Shown here: one piece after another, positions 16,342 to 24,688 of the stretch
Numbering within the stretch: the stretch's first letter is position 1
Layout: each line of letters begins with the position of its first letter
NCBI GenBank assembly: GCA_026390795.1
Contig: JAPLFG010000003.1
Coordinates: 930,001-994,000, forward strand
Length of the DNA: 64,000 nucleotides
Source: Ignavibacteriales bacterium
GTDB taxonomy: Bacteria; Bacteroidota; Ignavibacteria; Ignavibacteriales; Melioribacteraceae
Direction of reading: 5' to 3'
The notes under the pieces: generated by a model
What the model was told of the DNA's origin: nothing
What the model saw: only the letters and a program-made list of their open reading frames with translations
Databases searched by the model: none
Program-made: the position numbers and the translations under genes

Positions 16342-18300
16342 ATGATTGAGCAATTAAAGAAATACTGTAATAGTCTAACCGAGTATTCGAGATATAAAAC
16401 GCGTGAAGTTTTTATCGGTGATGTACCTCTAGGCGGCGATAATCCGATACGTATTCAATCCATGACTACCACAGACACTATGAACACAATTGCTACGGTT
16501 GAGCAATCAATAAGAATGATTGACGCAGGCTGCGAGTATGTACGCATTACAGCACCAAGTATAAATGAAGCCCAGAATCTTCAAAACATTAAAAATGAAT
16601 TGCGCAGGCGCGGTTATAAAACACCTCTGATTGCAGATATTCATTTTACACCAAATGCGGCGGAACTTGCTGCTAGAATTGTTGAAAAAGTTCGGGTTAA
16701 CCCTGGTAATTATGCCGATAAGAAAAAATTTCAAAAACTTGAATACACAGATACCGAATACAATGCAGAGATTGAACGAATTAGAGAGAAATTTTCTCCG
16801 CTAGTAAAAATCTGCAAAGAATACGGAACGGCAATGCGCATCGGAACAAACCATGGTTCTCTATCGGATCGAATTATGAGCCGTTACGGTGATACACCGC
16901 ATGGAATGGTCGAGTCTGCTTTAGAGTTTTTACGCATCTGTGAAGATCTGAATTATTACAATATCGTACTCTCCATGAAATCAAGTAATCCGCAAGTAAT
17001 GGTTCATGCATACCGTTTGCTAATTCAGCAGATGGAAGCCGAAAAAATGAATTATCCGCTCCATCTGGGAGTAACTGAAGCTGGTGACGGAGAAGATGGA
17101 AGAATTAAATCTGCAGTTGGAATTGGAACACTCCTTGAAGACGGAATCGGTGATACAATTCGTGTTTCATTAACTGAAGAACCCGAATATGAAATTCCGG
17201 TTGCAATCTCTCTTGTAAACAGATACAAAGAAAGAGAAAATCACATACCGATTATTCCAATTGATGATTTACCGAAAGATCCGTTCGTTTATTCACGAAG
17301 AGAATCATTTGAAACTGCCGGCATTGGCGGGAATACAGTTCCAAAAGTCTTCGCCGACTTCAGCAAAAAGGAAATTCTATCTGAAAAAGATTTAAAAAAT
17401 GTTGGATATAATTACGATCCACTAACAGATAAATGGAACATGAGCGATCAAGCTTGTGATTTAATTTATGTTGCCAAACATGATCTTACATTTGATGTAC
17501 CGACCGGATTAAAAGTAGTTTACGATTTTGAAAAATGGAGTTTGCTGGAAGATAAAACAAAAGGATTTCCATTTTTCCTATCATGCGATCAATTTAACGG
17601 CTCAAAAGACAAATCATTTATTCTAAATTTTGTAGAACTTGATGCAAAATCAATTTTCAATAAACGAATTTTATCAGCGGCAAATGATGAGACTGTGGTC
17701 TTAGTCATAACGACAAATAATCTTCACGGAATGGCAGAGCAGAGAAGAATATTTTTTGAACTGATTGCGAACGGAATTAATAATCCAGTAATCATAAAAC
17801 GATCATACGATAAAGTTGACGAAGACGAGTTCCGGCTCTATTCCTCAACAGATTTGGGTGCTTTGCTAATAGATGGCTTTGGAGATGGAATCTGGCTTAC
17901 CGGGAAAGACAAATCCTTGCAAAATTTTAATAACTCATTTATTAACAGAACTTCTTTCGGAATTCTGCAGGCAGCACGGACGCGGATTTCCAAAACCGAA
18001 TATATCGCTTGTCCATCTTGCGGAAGAACTTTATTTGATCTTGTTGAAGTCACAAATAAGATACGTAAACGAACCGAGCATTTGAAAGGTGTTAAAATTG
18101 CTATTATGGGCTGTATTGTAAATGGTCCCGGTGAAATGGCCGATGCCGATTTCGGTTATGTTGGCTCAGGACCAGGCAAAATTACACTTTACCGGGGTAA
18201 GGAGATTATCCGAAGGAATGTTAATTCCGACGACGCTGTAGAAGAGTTAATAGAGATTATACGTGAAAATGGTTCTTGGATTCAACCCGCAGAAATTTAA
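16342..18300 (+). CDS. ispG: 4-hydroxy-3-methylbut-2-enyl-diphosphate synthase, long (plant/Bacteroidota-type) form
   Basis: IspG (GcpE) converts methylerythritol cyclodiphosphate to HMBPP in the non-mevalonate isoprenoid pathway using a [4Fe-4S] cluster. The 652-aa protein has the N-terminal TIM barrel (EVFIGDVPLGGDNPIRIQSM, RVNPGNYADK), a middle insert of about 250 residues (roughly 300-545) typical of the three-domain IspG of plants, Chlorobi and Bacteroidota, and the C-terminal cluster domain with C557, C560 and C591, plus E598 in GCIVNGPGEM. The enteric form is only about 370 aa. No other mep-pathway gene is adjacent. Confidence 0.97.
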   Translation: MIEQLKKYCNSLTEYSRYKTREVFIGDVPLGGDNPIRIQSMTTTDTMNTIATVEQSIRMIDAGCEYVRITAPSINEAQNLQNIKNELRRRGYKTPLIADIHFTPNAAELAARIVEKVRVNPGNYADKKKFQKLEYTDTEYNAEIERIREKFSPLVKICKEYGTAMRIGTNHGSLSDRIMSRYGDTPHGMVESALEFLRICEDLNYYNIVLSMKSSNPQVMVHAYRLLIQQMEAEKMNYPLHLGVTEAGDGEDGRIKSAVGIGTLLEDGIGDTIRVSLTEEPEYEIPVAISLVNRYKERENHIPIIPIDDLPKDPFVYSRRESFETAGIGGNTVPKVFADFSKKEILSEKDLKNVGYNYDPLTDKWNMSDQACDLIYVAKHDLTFDVPTGLKVVYDFEKWSLLEDKTKGFPFFLSCDQFNGSKDKSFILNFVELDAKSIFNKRILSAANDETVVLVITTNNLHGMAEQRRIFFELIANGINNPVIIKRSYDKVDEDEFRLYSSTDLGALLIDGFGDGIWLTGKDKSLQNFNNSFINRTSFGILQAARTRISKTEYIACPSCGRTLFDLVEVTNKIRKRTEHLKGVKIAIMGCIVNGPGEMADADFGYVGSGPGKITLYRGKEIIRRNVNSDDAVEELIEIIRENGSWIQPAEI

Positions 18301-18311
18301 TTTTTGATGGA

Positions 18312-18343
18312 TTTGAATCTGAATAGTGATTATGGTATATTTT
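18312..18343 (+). promoter_or_regulatory. Candidate promoter upstream of the nif3 leader
   Basis: TTTG at 18312-18315, 20-bp spacer, then TATATTTT at 18336-18343 (consensus TAnnTTTG, one mismatch). It would start transcription near 18350, just ahead of a 21-codon ORF and a terminator hairpin that precede nif3. Confidence 0.4.
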
Positions 18344-18353
18344 GGCACGACAT

Positions 18354-18419
18354 ATGAGAAAATTTTTAATAACATTAGCTAGAAAAAAAACGACAGAACT
18401 TACAAATAGAAGTTTCTGA
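18354..18419 (+). CDS. Possible 21-aa leader peptide upstream of nif3
   Basis: ATG at 18354 to TGA at 18417-18419 reads MRKFLITLARKKTTELTNRSF. It begins only a few bases after the predicted transcription start, has no Shine-Dalgarno, and its stop codon is five nt before the terminator hairpin stem. The layout is that of a transcription attenuator leader, but there is no run of one amino acid, and I found no alternative antiterminator pairing. It may be chance. Confidence 0.3.
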   Translation: MRKFLITLARKKTTELTNRSF

Positions 18420-18424
18420 AGACC

Positions 18425-18459
18425 AAATGCACTCCCAATAACCGGAGTGCATTTTTTTT
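18425..18459 (+). terminator. Strong intrinsic terminator abutting the nif3 start codon
   Basis: Perfect 11-bp stem AAATGCACTCC / GGAGTGCATTT, 8-nt loop CAATAACC, and eight consecutive T. The T run ends only four nt before the nif3 ATG. It may simply end the ispG transcript, but any nif3 transcript from upstream must read through it, so it could serve as an attenuator. Confidence 0.88.
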
Positions 18460-18463
18460 ATAT

Positions 18464-19585
18464 ATGACTGTTGGAGAATTGACAAAATATCTGGAAGATT
18501 GGGCACCGCCCGGAGCTGCTTGGGAGAAGGACAATGTAGGACTTCAAGTCGGCTCACGAGGCGCAACAATCAAAAACATCATGCTCTGTCTAGAGCTAGA
18601 TGATAAAGTCCTAAAAGAAGCCCTTCAAAAAAAATGTAACTTTATTTTTACGCATCATCCTCTCATTTTTAATCCAATAAAAAAATTAGACCTCGAGAAA
18701 AATTTCACAGCAAAACTGATTGAAAAAATTGTAAAAAACAATATCACCGTTTACTCAGCCCATACAAATTTAGATTTTACAAAAGACGGTGTTTCGTTTG
18801 AACTAGCAAAGACATTGAAATTGAAAAACCCCCGCTTTCTGGAATTTGAAGAAAGTAATCAGTTAAAAATCGTCCTATTCGTACCACAATCAAGTTTGCA
18901 AAAAGTTTCCAGCGAGGTATTCCGCGCGGGCGGCGGCATAATTGGTGAATATGAGAATTGCAGTTTCAGAATAGATGGAGAGGGAACCTTTAAGGGATCG
19001 GAAAAGTCTAAGCCGAATATTGGTAAGAAAAATAAACTGGAACGAGTGAACGAAGTACGGATCGAATTCATAGTTGATTCATGGAACTTGAACAAAGTAA
19101 TTTCTGCGATACAAAAATCTCATCCTTACGAAGAGCCTGCATACGATATCTATCCTTTGAAAAATAAGAATGTAAATTATGGAGCGGGTGTTGTAGGTGA
19201 ACTTGATAAAATGATGACACAAAAAGAATTTCTGAAGTATGTTTGCAAATCATTAAGAACTAAAACCGTAAAATTTTGCGAGGGTAAGAATAATTCGATT
19301 TTTAAAGTTGCGGTTTGCGGAGGTTCCGGTTCCGAATTGCTTCCGGCTGCTATGTCAAGCGGCGCGGATGCATTTGTTACAGCAGATCTTAAATATCACG
19401 CATACCACACTGCACAGAAAAATATCTTGTTAATTGATGCCGGCCATTATGAAACTGAAATTGTTGTACTTAATTCGGTTCAGCAAAAAATGAAAAAGTT
19501 TATTTCGAGTGATAAGAAAATAAAAATTTTAAAATATTCGGGTATTACAAACCCCGTAAAGTTTTATAAACAAGAAGGAGTCTAA
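18464..19585 (+). CDS. Nif3-like dinuclear metal centre protein with YqfO/CutA-like insert
   Basis: A 373-aa Nif3/YbgI-family protein. Visible: WEKDNVGLQVG near the N-terminus, metal-binding FTHHPLIF (H64, H65), AHTNLDF (Asp), and the C-terminal DAGHYETE metal motif. The middle (about 125-230) is the CutA-like insert of the long form (VRIEFIVDSW, SHPYEEPAYDIYPL). Proposed roles of the family include GTP cyclohydrolase-like or metal-storage activity; none is certain. The ATG is fixed by family alignment. It directly precedes the zinc-ribbon gene (1 nt gap), the usual pairing in Bacteroidota. Its start codon sits immediately behind a terminator. Confidence 0.92.
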   Translation: MTVGELTKYLEDWAPPGAAWEKDNVGLQVGSRGATIKNIMLCLELDDKVLKEALQKKCNFIFTHHPLIFNPIKKLDLEKNFTAKLIEKIVKNNITVYSAHTNLDFTKDGVSFELAKTLKLKNPRFLEFEESNQLKIVLFVPQSSLQKVSSEVFRAGGGIIGEYENCSFRIDGEGTFKGSEKSKPNIGKKNKLERVNEVRIEFIVDSWNLNKVISAIQKSHPYEEPAYDIYPLKNKNVNYGAGVVGELDKMMTQKEFLKYVCKSLRTKTVKFCEGKNNSIFKVAVCGGSGSELLPAAMSSGADAFVTADLKYHAYHTAQKNILLIDAGHYETEIVVLNSVQQKMKKFISSDKKIKILKYSGITNPVKFYKQEGV

Positions 19586-19586
19586 A

Positions 19587-20324
19587 TTGATAGAAAAATT
19601 GGCAATACTTTACGAACTTCAGTTGATTGACAATCAGCTTGATGAATTGGAGGAATTGCGAGGGGATCTTCCGGCAGCTGTTAACGATTTGAAACAGCAG
19701 ATCGAGACTATCGAAAATCAAATCGAAACAAAAGAGAGCGAAAAGAAAAAATCACTCAGCACACGGAAACAAAATGATGATGATGTTGACCGATTGAAAA
19801 CCAATCTTAAAAAATTTAAGTCGCAGCTTTATCAAGTTCGCAACAACAAAGAATATGATGCCCTCACCAAAGAGATAGATCATTCGGAAGAACAGATAAC
19901 AAAGCTTGAAGCGGAAAGCACCGCTTTGGAAGACCTTATTCAAAAATTAAAAGGGGAAATTAAAGAAATTGAACCCCAGCTAGATATACTGTCAAAAGAC
20001 TTAAAAGAAAAGGAAACCGAGTTAAAGCAAATTATAAAAGCAAATGAACGTGAAGAAGCCAGATTAAAAGATAAAAGAGATAAGGTAGTTACCAAAGTTA
20101 AAAAACCAGATTATAACACCTACTCACGAATCCGTAAGGCTCTTGGCGGAAAAGCAGTTGTTACACTAATTCGCGCCGCATGTACCGGATGTTACAATGT
20201 TGTCCCTCCACAGAGACAATTGGAAATTAAATCCGGAAAGAGACTTTATTCATGTGAATCTTGCGGAAGAATTTTAGTTTCTCCGGAAGTTGCAGAAGAA
20301 GTTCAAAAGAAAATTCAGTTTTAA
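19587..20324 (+). CDS. Coiled-coil protein with C-terminal C4 zinc ribbon (COG1579 type)
   Basis: A 245-aa protein: residues 10-170 form long antiparallel coiled coils rich in Glu, Lys and Leu, and the end is a C4 zinc ribbon (CTGCYNVVPPQ, then YSCESCGRIL). This matches the COG1579/zf-RING_7 family, whose members may bind nucleic acid; function is not established. TTG start with AAGGAG 6 nt upstream, located inside the nif3 3' end; gap to nif3 is 1 nt, so the pair is one transcript. Closed by a strong hairpin. Confidence 0.9.
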   Translation: MIEKLAILYELQLIDNQLDELEELRGDLPAAVNDLKQQIETIENQIETKESEKKKSLSTRKQNDDDVDRLKTNLKKFKSQLYQVRNNKEYDALTKEIDHSEEQITKLEAESTALEDLIQKLKGEIKEIEPQLDILSKDLKEKETELKQIIKANEREEARLKDKRDKVVTKVKKPDYNTYSRIRKALGGKAVVTLIRAACTGCYNVVPPQRQLEIKSGKRLYSCESCGRILVSPEVAEEVQKKIQF

Positions 20325-20338
20325 ATTATTATAAATAA

Positions 20339-20375
20339 AGCTGTCAGAAAAGAGTAACTTTTTTGACGGCTTTTT
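20339..20375. terminator. Bidirectional terminator between the zinc-ribbon gene and pabC
   Basis: 14-position stem 20339-20352 / 20358-20371 with two G-T wobble pairs, 5-nt loop AGTAA, then TTTTT. The T run overlaps the pabC stop codon on the other strand, and the minus reading also gives a T-rich tail. Confidence 0.85.
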
Positions 20376-20970
20376 AATATAAAATCTTGTTGATTGGAAC
20401 GCGGACATTATCTTCCAAGTCAATCATTGCATTAATCAGATATGCATATTTGAATTTATGTAAATCGGTTAACCGAATCTCCCCTTCAATAATTTTCCCA
20501 ATATTTAATAATTTTTCTCTTTTTGTTCCTTTTAGAAGCGGGGTGGCTGGAGTTATAAATTTTTCATTATCACTAAAAACAATATTGGAATAACTCGTAT
20601 CGGTAATCAATCTATTTTTTACAATTAAGATTTCTCTTTCTTCAACATTATCTAAATGTTTCAGAAATTCTTCGCGGTCTTCAAACTTATATTTGTATAA
20701 GATAGAATCGTCATAAACCACTTTTAGGTCAGTAACCGGTTTCATTATGTACGGGTGGAATACAATATTGATAATTCCGTCAGTGTAAATTACTCTGCAT
20801 TTATAAAGGTTGTGTGATAGGTCTGCTGGTATTTTGATTACTTCGACTAAATCTATTTCATCATGAGAATTAAATAACTCATGCCGGGTTTTATTCATTC
20901 TGGCATTATGATATTCAATGTCATATAACTTTCTATCGAATACCTTTATGCTCTCAAATAATCGGGACAT
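20374..20970 (-). CDS. pabC: Aminodeoxychorismate lyase-like aminotransferase class IV
   Basis: A 198-aa class IV PLP enzyme, the short form found beside pabB in Bacteroidota. The N-terminus LFESIKVFDRKLYDIEYHNARMN is the family opening; YKYKFEDREEF holds the likely PLP lysine, and DTSYSNIVF, TPLLKGTKREKLL complete the fold. It would release pyruvate from 4-amino-4-deoxychorismate to give para-aminobenzoate for folate. Its 5' end overlaps pabB by 17 nt, giving strong coupling, and the pathway context supports the call. Confidence 0.87.
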   Translation of the reverse strand: MSRLFESIKVFDRKLYDIEYHNARMNKTRHELFNSHDEIDLVEVIKIPADLSHNLYKCRVIYTDGIINIVFHPYIMKPVTDLKVVYDDSILYKYKFEDREEFLKHLDNVEEREILIVKNRLITDTSYSNIVFSDNEKFITPATPLLKGTKREKLLNIGKIIEGEIRLTDLHKFKYAYLINAMIDLEDNVRVPINKILY

Positions 20971-21931
20971 AGACCTTATCTATCATTTCTTGAAATTCTG
21001 ATTCAGGTGTGCTCATAAATGTAATTCCGCCGCCGCTTTTAAATATTAATCCTTCACCTGTTTGTTCAATAAATCGAATCATAACTCCGCTGTCGAGTGT
21101 AGAACCGTCAAAGTATCCGAAGATTCCGGTATAAAAACCGCGTGAATATATTTCAGACGATTTGATGATATCAACTGTTTTCTTTTTCGGCGCGCCGCTT
21201 ATTGAACCTGCCGGAAGTAAATTAAAAATTATTTCTCCTATTCTACGGTTATAATCATTTCCCACTTCACCGCATATTTTTGAACTAACCTGCAAGAGGA
21301 TTTTACTATTGGTCTCGATTTTTTCCACATATCTAAATTTCTCAACACGAACATTTTTTGAAACCATACTCAAATCATTTCTGATCAAATCGACTATCGT
21401 GTTGTGTTCAGCAATCTCTTTGGGATCGTTCAGAATAACTTGTTCGGCATTCTCAATTGAAGCATCTATTGTACCCTTCATCGGGAAAGAAGAAATAATC
21501 CCATCAGAAATCTTTACAAAGGATTCCGGAGAAAAAACAACGAATTTATTTTTGTACAGGAGCTTATATTCGGCTCGGCTTAAAAGGAATATCTGTTCAA
21601 GTGTAAGATTAGTTGCAATTCTTGTTGGGAAAGTTAGATTAAGCAGATAAGTGTTTCCTGCATTTATCTCTTTTAAAATATTTTCATAAACTGAAATGTA
21701 TTTTTCATAGCTGATAGGATGTTTTTCGAATAGGATGGAACTGTTTAGTTTAGTTTTAATATTGTAATTTTTCTTACCATTTATGTTGAAGAGTATACTT
21801 GACGGAATTACCTCACTCAATTTTATTACAACCGGTTCTTTGATTTCGAAATCAACTATGAATAGAAATGGAATTTTATCATTTCCATATTCGTTCATTA
21901 ATTTAACTGCGGCTAATTCTTTATTACTCAT
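20954..21931 (-). CDS. pabB: Aminodeoxychorismate synthase component I
   Basis: A 325-aa chorismate-binding enzyme, shorter than enteric PabB because the N-terminal TrpE-like domain is reduced. Conserved catalytic-domain motifs are present: SFPMKGTID, AEHNTIVDLIRNDLSMV, LPAGSISGAPKKKTVDII and GFYTGIFGYFDG. It aminates chorismate with ammonia from PabA. The Lys in PMKGTI is the PabB-type residue that forms a covalent intermediate, which favours PabB over TrpE. It overlaps pabC by 17 nt downstream and is divergent from pabA with only 9 nt between start codons. Confidence 0.9.
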   Translation of the reverse strand: MSNKELAAVKLMNEYGNDKIPFLFIVDFEIKEPVVIKLSEVIPSSILFNINGKKNYNIKTKLNSSILFEKHPISYEKYISVYENILKEINAGNTYLLNLTFPTRIATNLTLEQIFLLSRAEYKLLYKNKFVVFSPESFVKISDGIISSFPMKGTIDASIENAEQVILNDPKEIAEHNTIVDLIRNDLSMVSKNVRVEKFRYVEKIETNSKILLQVSSKICGEVGNDYNRRIGEIIFNLLPAGSISGAPKKKTVDIIKSSEIYSRGFYTGIFGYFDGSTLDSGVMIRFIEQTGEGLIFKSGGGITFMSTPESEFQEMIDKVYVPII

Positions 21932-21940
21932 TGGAATGTT

Positions 21941-22513
21941 TTGAAAAATAAAATATTGATTATAGACAACTATGATTCTTTCACTTACAATTTACTGCAA
22001 ATTGTAGAAGAATTTCACTATGATTATTTATTGGTTAAGAATGACCAACTTAATTATGAGATAGCGGATCAATCTTCCAAAATCCTTATCTCTCCTGGAC
22101 CTGGACTTCCATCTGAATCGGGGATGATTACAAAAGTTATTTCCAAATACGCTTCATCAAAAAAAATACTTGGCGTATGCCTGGGACATCAAGCAATCGC
22201 AGAAGCATTCGGTGGAGAGCTTTATAATCTCCCCATCGTTCGTCATGGTATTAGATCTAAAATAAAAACTGTTTCTCCGGAAGATTATTTATTTGAAAAT
22301 ATTCCTTCGGAATTTGATGCCGGTTTATATCACTCTTGGGCAATTTCAAAAAATAAATTTCCGGATTGTCTTAAGATAACCTCCGTCGGTACTGACGATG
22401 TGATAATGTCTATTTCACACAAAGAATACGATGTAATTGGTGTTCAGTTTCATCCGGAATCTGTTATGACGGTTTATGGCAAACAGATAATTCAAAATTG
22501 GCTGAAACATTGA
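21941..22513 (+). CDS. pabA: Glutamine amidotransferase of aminodeoxychorismate (or anthranilate) synthase
   Basis: A 190-aa class I glutamine amidotransferase: IDNYDSFTYNLLQ opening, oxyanion-hole SPGPGLPSE, nucleophile Cys in LGVCLGHQAIAEA, and VQFHPESVMT with catalytic His and Glu. It supplies ammonia to PabB; it may also serve TrpE, as in some bacteria, and no trp operon is visible here to decide. TTG start at 21941. It is divergent from pabB with a 9-bp gap, so each gene's promoter or leader must lie inside the other gene. Confidence 0.9.
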   Translation: MKNKILIIDNYDSFTYNLLQIVEEFHYDYLLVKNDQLNYEIADQSSKILISPGPGLPSESGMITKVISKYASSKKILGVCLGHQAIAEAFGGELYNLPIVRHGIRSKIKTVSPEDYLFENIPSEFDAGLYHSWAISKNKFPDCLKITSVGTDDVIMSISHKEYDVIGVQFHPESVMTVYGKQIIQNWLKH

Positions 22514-22544
22514 ATTAAGAATTGCACGATTGGTTTATGAATTT

Positions 22545-23426
22545 CTATTTCTGATTAGCCATAAAATTATTTTTCAAATGATTCATAAAATCTTTATCCC
22601 AAAATTCTTTAACCGAACCGTTCTGCAGCCAATAGATTCTAGGCGGAGACTGCCCTATCAAATCCAAAAATTCATTCATGTTGATCATTCTGTATGGTAA
22701 ATCAAGTTTAGTAATAGCCTTGAACGAGTCGGCACTCACTGAGCCTTCGGTAAATAACAATGCGTACATTGCCGGAATTCTATTTACTTTCTTCCGGAGT
22801 CCGGATAATTCTTTAGCTAGATTTTGGCAGTGATCGCATTCGGTATTCAAGATTGCAATCAGTTTATCCCCGTTTGATAGATCCACTCTCCCTGCTTCTT
22901 CAAAATTTGTGTACTTGGCAAACTTGAAATCCTTATGTGATTTTACCGGTGATATTATAAAAACGATTATGATTGAAGCGATTGCAATTGATGGTACCAC
23001 AAAATAATTTTTTTTCTCTTCAGTATTTCTAAACAACAATACCAGTAATCCAATCAATACAACATTTTTAATTATCGATTCAAGCGGTGACATTTTAATC
23101 ATCTCACCGAAACATCCGCAATTCTGTGTATCATGTAAAATAAATCCGGTATAAACAAGATAGGAAGTAAAACCAAGAAGAAAGAGAAATGAAACTGGAA
23201 TTACTATTCTTTTCATTGAGAATGGTTGAAAGAATAATAAACCGAGCCCAAACTCAATGCCAATTAATACTCTTACAAGAATTGCAGCAGCTTCCCTTGT
23301 ACCGGCAATTCCATGATCAATTAAAATTATTTCAATAAGTCCCGGAGAAATTAATTTCGAGTAAGCCGAAATTATGAACACTAATCCGATAATTAATCGA
23401 AGCACGAACAGCAATTTTGATTTCAT
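22545..23426 (-). CDS. MauE/DoxX-like membrane protein fused to a thioredoxin-like domain
   Basis: A 293-aa protein. Residues 1-160 hold five or so membrane segments with a MauE/DoxX layout and the motif NCGCFGE (C103, C105) typical of MauE-like proteins. Residues 165-293 form a periplasmic thioredoxin-like domain with redox pair C197-x2-C200 (TECDHC). MauE-type proteins work in disulfide formation or electron transfer for exported proteins; a vitamin K epoxide reductase-like role is conceivable. It overlaps the downstream part of the GNAT gene by 4 nt, so they are cotranscribed. Specific partner unknown. Confidence 0.8.
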   Translation of the reverse strand: MKSKLLFVLRLIIGLVFIISAYSKLISPGLIEIILIDHGIAGTREAAAILVRVLIGIEFGLGLLFFQPFSMKRIVIPVSFLFLLGFTSYLVYTGFILHDTQNCGCFGEMIKMSPLESIIKNVVLIGLLVLLFRNTEEKKNYFVVPSIAIASIIIVFIISPVKSHKDFKFAKYTNFEEAGRVDLSNGDKLIAILNTECDHCQNLAKELSGLRKKVNRIPAMYALLFTEGSVSADSFKAITKLDLPYRMINMNEFLDLIGQSPPRIYWLQNGSVKEFWDKDFMNHLKNNFMANQK

Positions 23427-23839
23427 TTTAGCTCTTCAACATCCGTTAGTAAATAACAATAGTTGTGCTTTGTCATTCCGATCTTTGGATAATAATCAAT
23501 AGCGGCAGGAGCCGAAAGCAATATTAGCTTTGCCGGTTCACTAGCTAATTTTGTCCTTCTGATTAATTCTTTACCAATTCCCTTGTGTTGATAATTTTTT
23601 CTCACCGCGAGATCAGAAAGATATGTGCAGTAAGAAAAATCCGTTATTGAGCGCGATACACCAATAAGTAAATTGCTTGTACGCGCCGTTACAATCAAAT
23701 TTGCATTTGTAAGCATTTTAGCAATTCTATCTTTATCATTAACAGGGCGACGTTCGCCAAGCGTTGAATCAATTAGGCAATCAATGAATTCATCTACATT
23801 TAAATTTTCTTCTATTCTATATTCAATCTGCATATTCAT
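23423..23839 (-). CDS. GNAT-family N-acetyltransferase
   Basis: A 138-aa single GNAT domain: ANLIVTARTSNLLIGVSRSITDF (beta2-beta3), DLAVRKNYQHKGIGKELIRR (the acetyl-CoA pyrophosphate loop QxxGxG), and the C-terminal YYPKIGMTKHNYCYLL. Substrate cannot be predicted. Its stop overlaps the start of the MauE-thioredoxin gene by 4 nt. Confidence 0.88.
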   Translation of the reverse strand: MNMQIEYRIEENLNVDEFIDCLIDSTLGERRPVNDKDRIAKMLTNANLIVTARTSNLLIGVSRSITDFSYCTYLSDLAVRKNYQHKGIGKELIRRTKLASEPAKLILLSAPAAIDYYPKIGMTKHNYCYLLTDVEELK

Positions 23840-23956
23840 CCCGGATTTTTATGAAATAAATATAATGAATAATAGAATTGATTTATGGGGCGGGATAAGT
23901 TTCCGGAATTCTTTTGAAAAGCCGCAACAAATTACGGTCTAGTTTAAAAAATTATT

Positions 23957-24535
23957 TTAGAATGGAACACCTTGTGCTCGTGCTGACTTTAATGCGTTTG
24001 CATACCATTCTAGCTCATCGAGAAACCGTTTTACTTTTGCATGGAATGATTCATCAACAGGTTCCCCACTTTGATTAAAAGCCGATTGTATCTTGGGAAT
24101 TCCTAACATTGTTTTGGTAGTTACCATTCCGAGTTCACCCAAAAATATTTTTGCTTGAATAGCCGATCGCATTCCTGCAATCAGTCCGCCGCTATAACTC
24201 ACAATTGCGGCCGGCTTGAAAAAATACTCTTGACGGAAATAATCCATCAAGTTAGTGAGTGCCGGCGGTAATGAATGATTATATTCACCCGTAACAATTA
24301 TATATCCATCTGAAGCGGACAAAATATTATGAAGTTTTTCTAGTGATTCCGGAGCGGTACCTTTATGATATTCTATATACATCTTATCAAGAAGAGGCAG
24401 GTTATATTCCTTGGGATCAATTAACGTAACGTTATAACCGCGTTCAAGGCATTTGTTTAAAATGAATTTTGCCGCATTGATGCCTTGACTTTTCTCTCGA
24501 ACTGAACTTAGAATTATAGAATAATTGAGAGGCAT
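23957..24535 (-). CDS. NADPH-dependent FMN reductase-like flavoprotein
   Basis: A 192-aa flavodoxin-like protein of the NADPH-dependent FMN/azo/chromate reductase family: IILSSVREKSQG (phosphate-binding loop for FMN), LDKMYIEYHKGTAPESLE, and the signature VTGEYNHSLPPALTNLMDYF. Such enzymes reduce flavins, quinones or xenobiotics in the cytoplasm. AAAAGGAAAAC precedes the ATG. It stands apart from its neighbours by 117 and 153 nt, so it is probably a single-gene unit. Confidence 0.92.
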   Translation of the reverse strand: MPLNYSIILSSVREKSQGINAAKFILNKCLERGYNVTLIDPKEYNLPLLDKMYIEYHKGTAPESLEKLHNILSASDGYIIVTGEYNHSLPPALTNLMDYFRQEYFFKPAAIVSYSGGLIAGMRSAIQAKIFLGELGMVTTKTMLGIPKIQSAFNQSGEPVDESFHAKVKRFLDELEWYANALKSARAQGVPF

Positions 24536-24688
24536 GTTTTCCTTTTCTCTACTAAATGCTTTGAAGTATGGAAAAGTTCCACTAAACCCAATTCTATCGT
24601 GTCATAAATCATAAACTTGTGTTGGTTTATAATTTTGATTGTATTATCTGCAAACTATTTTTATTACTAATTCTATGAGAACAGTGAA

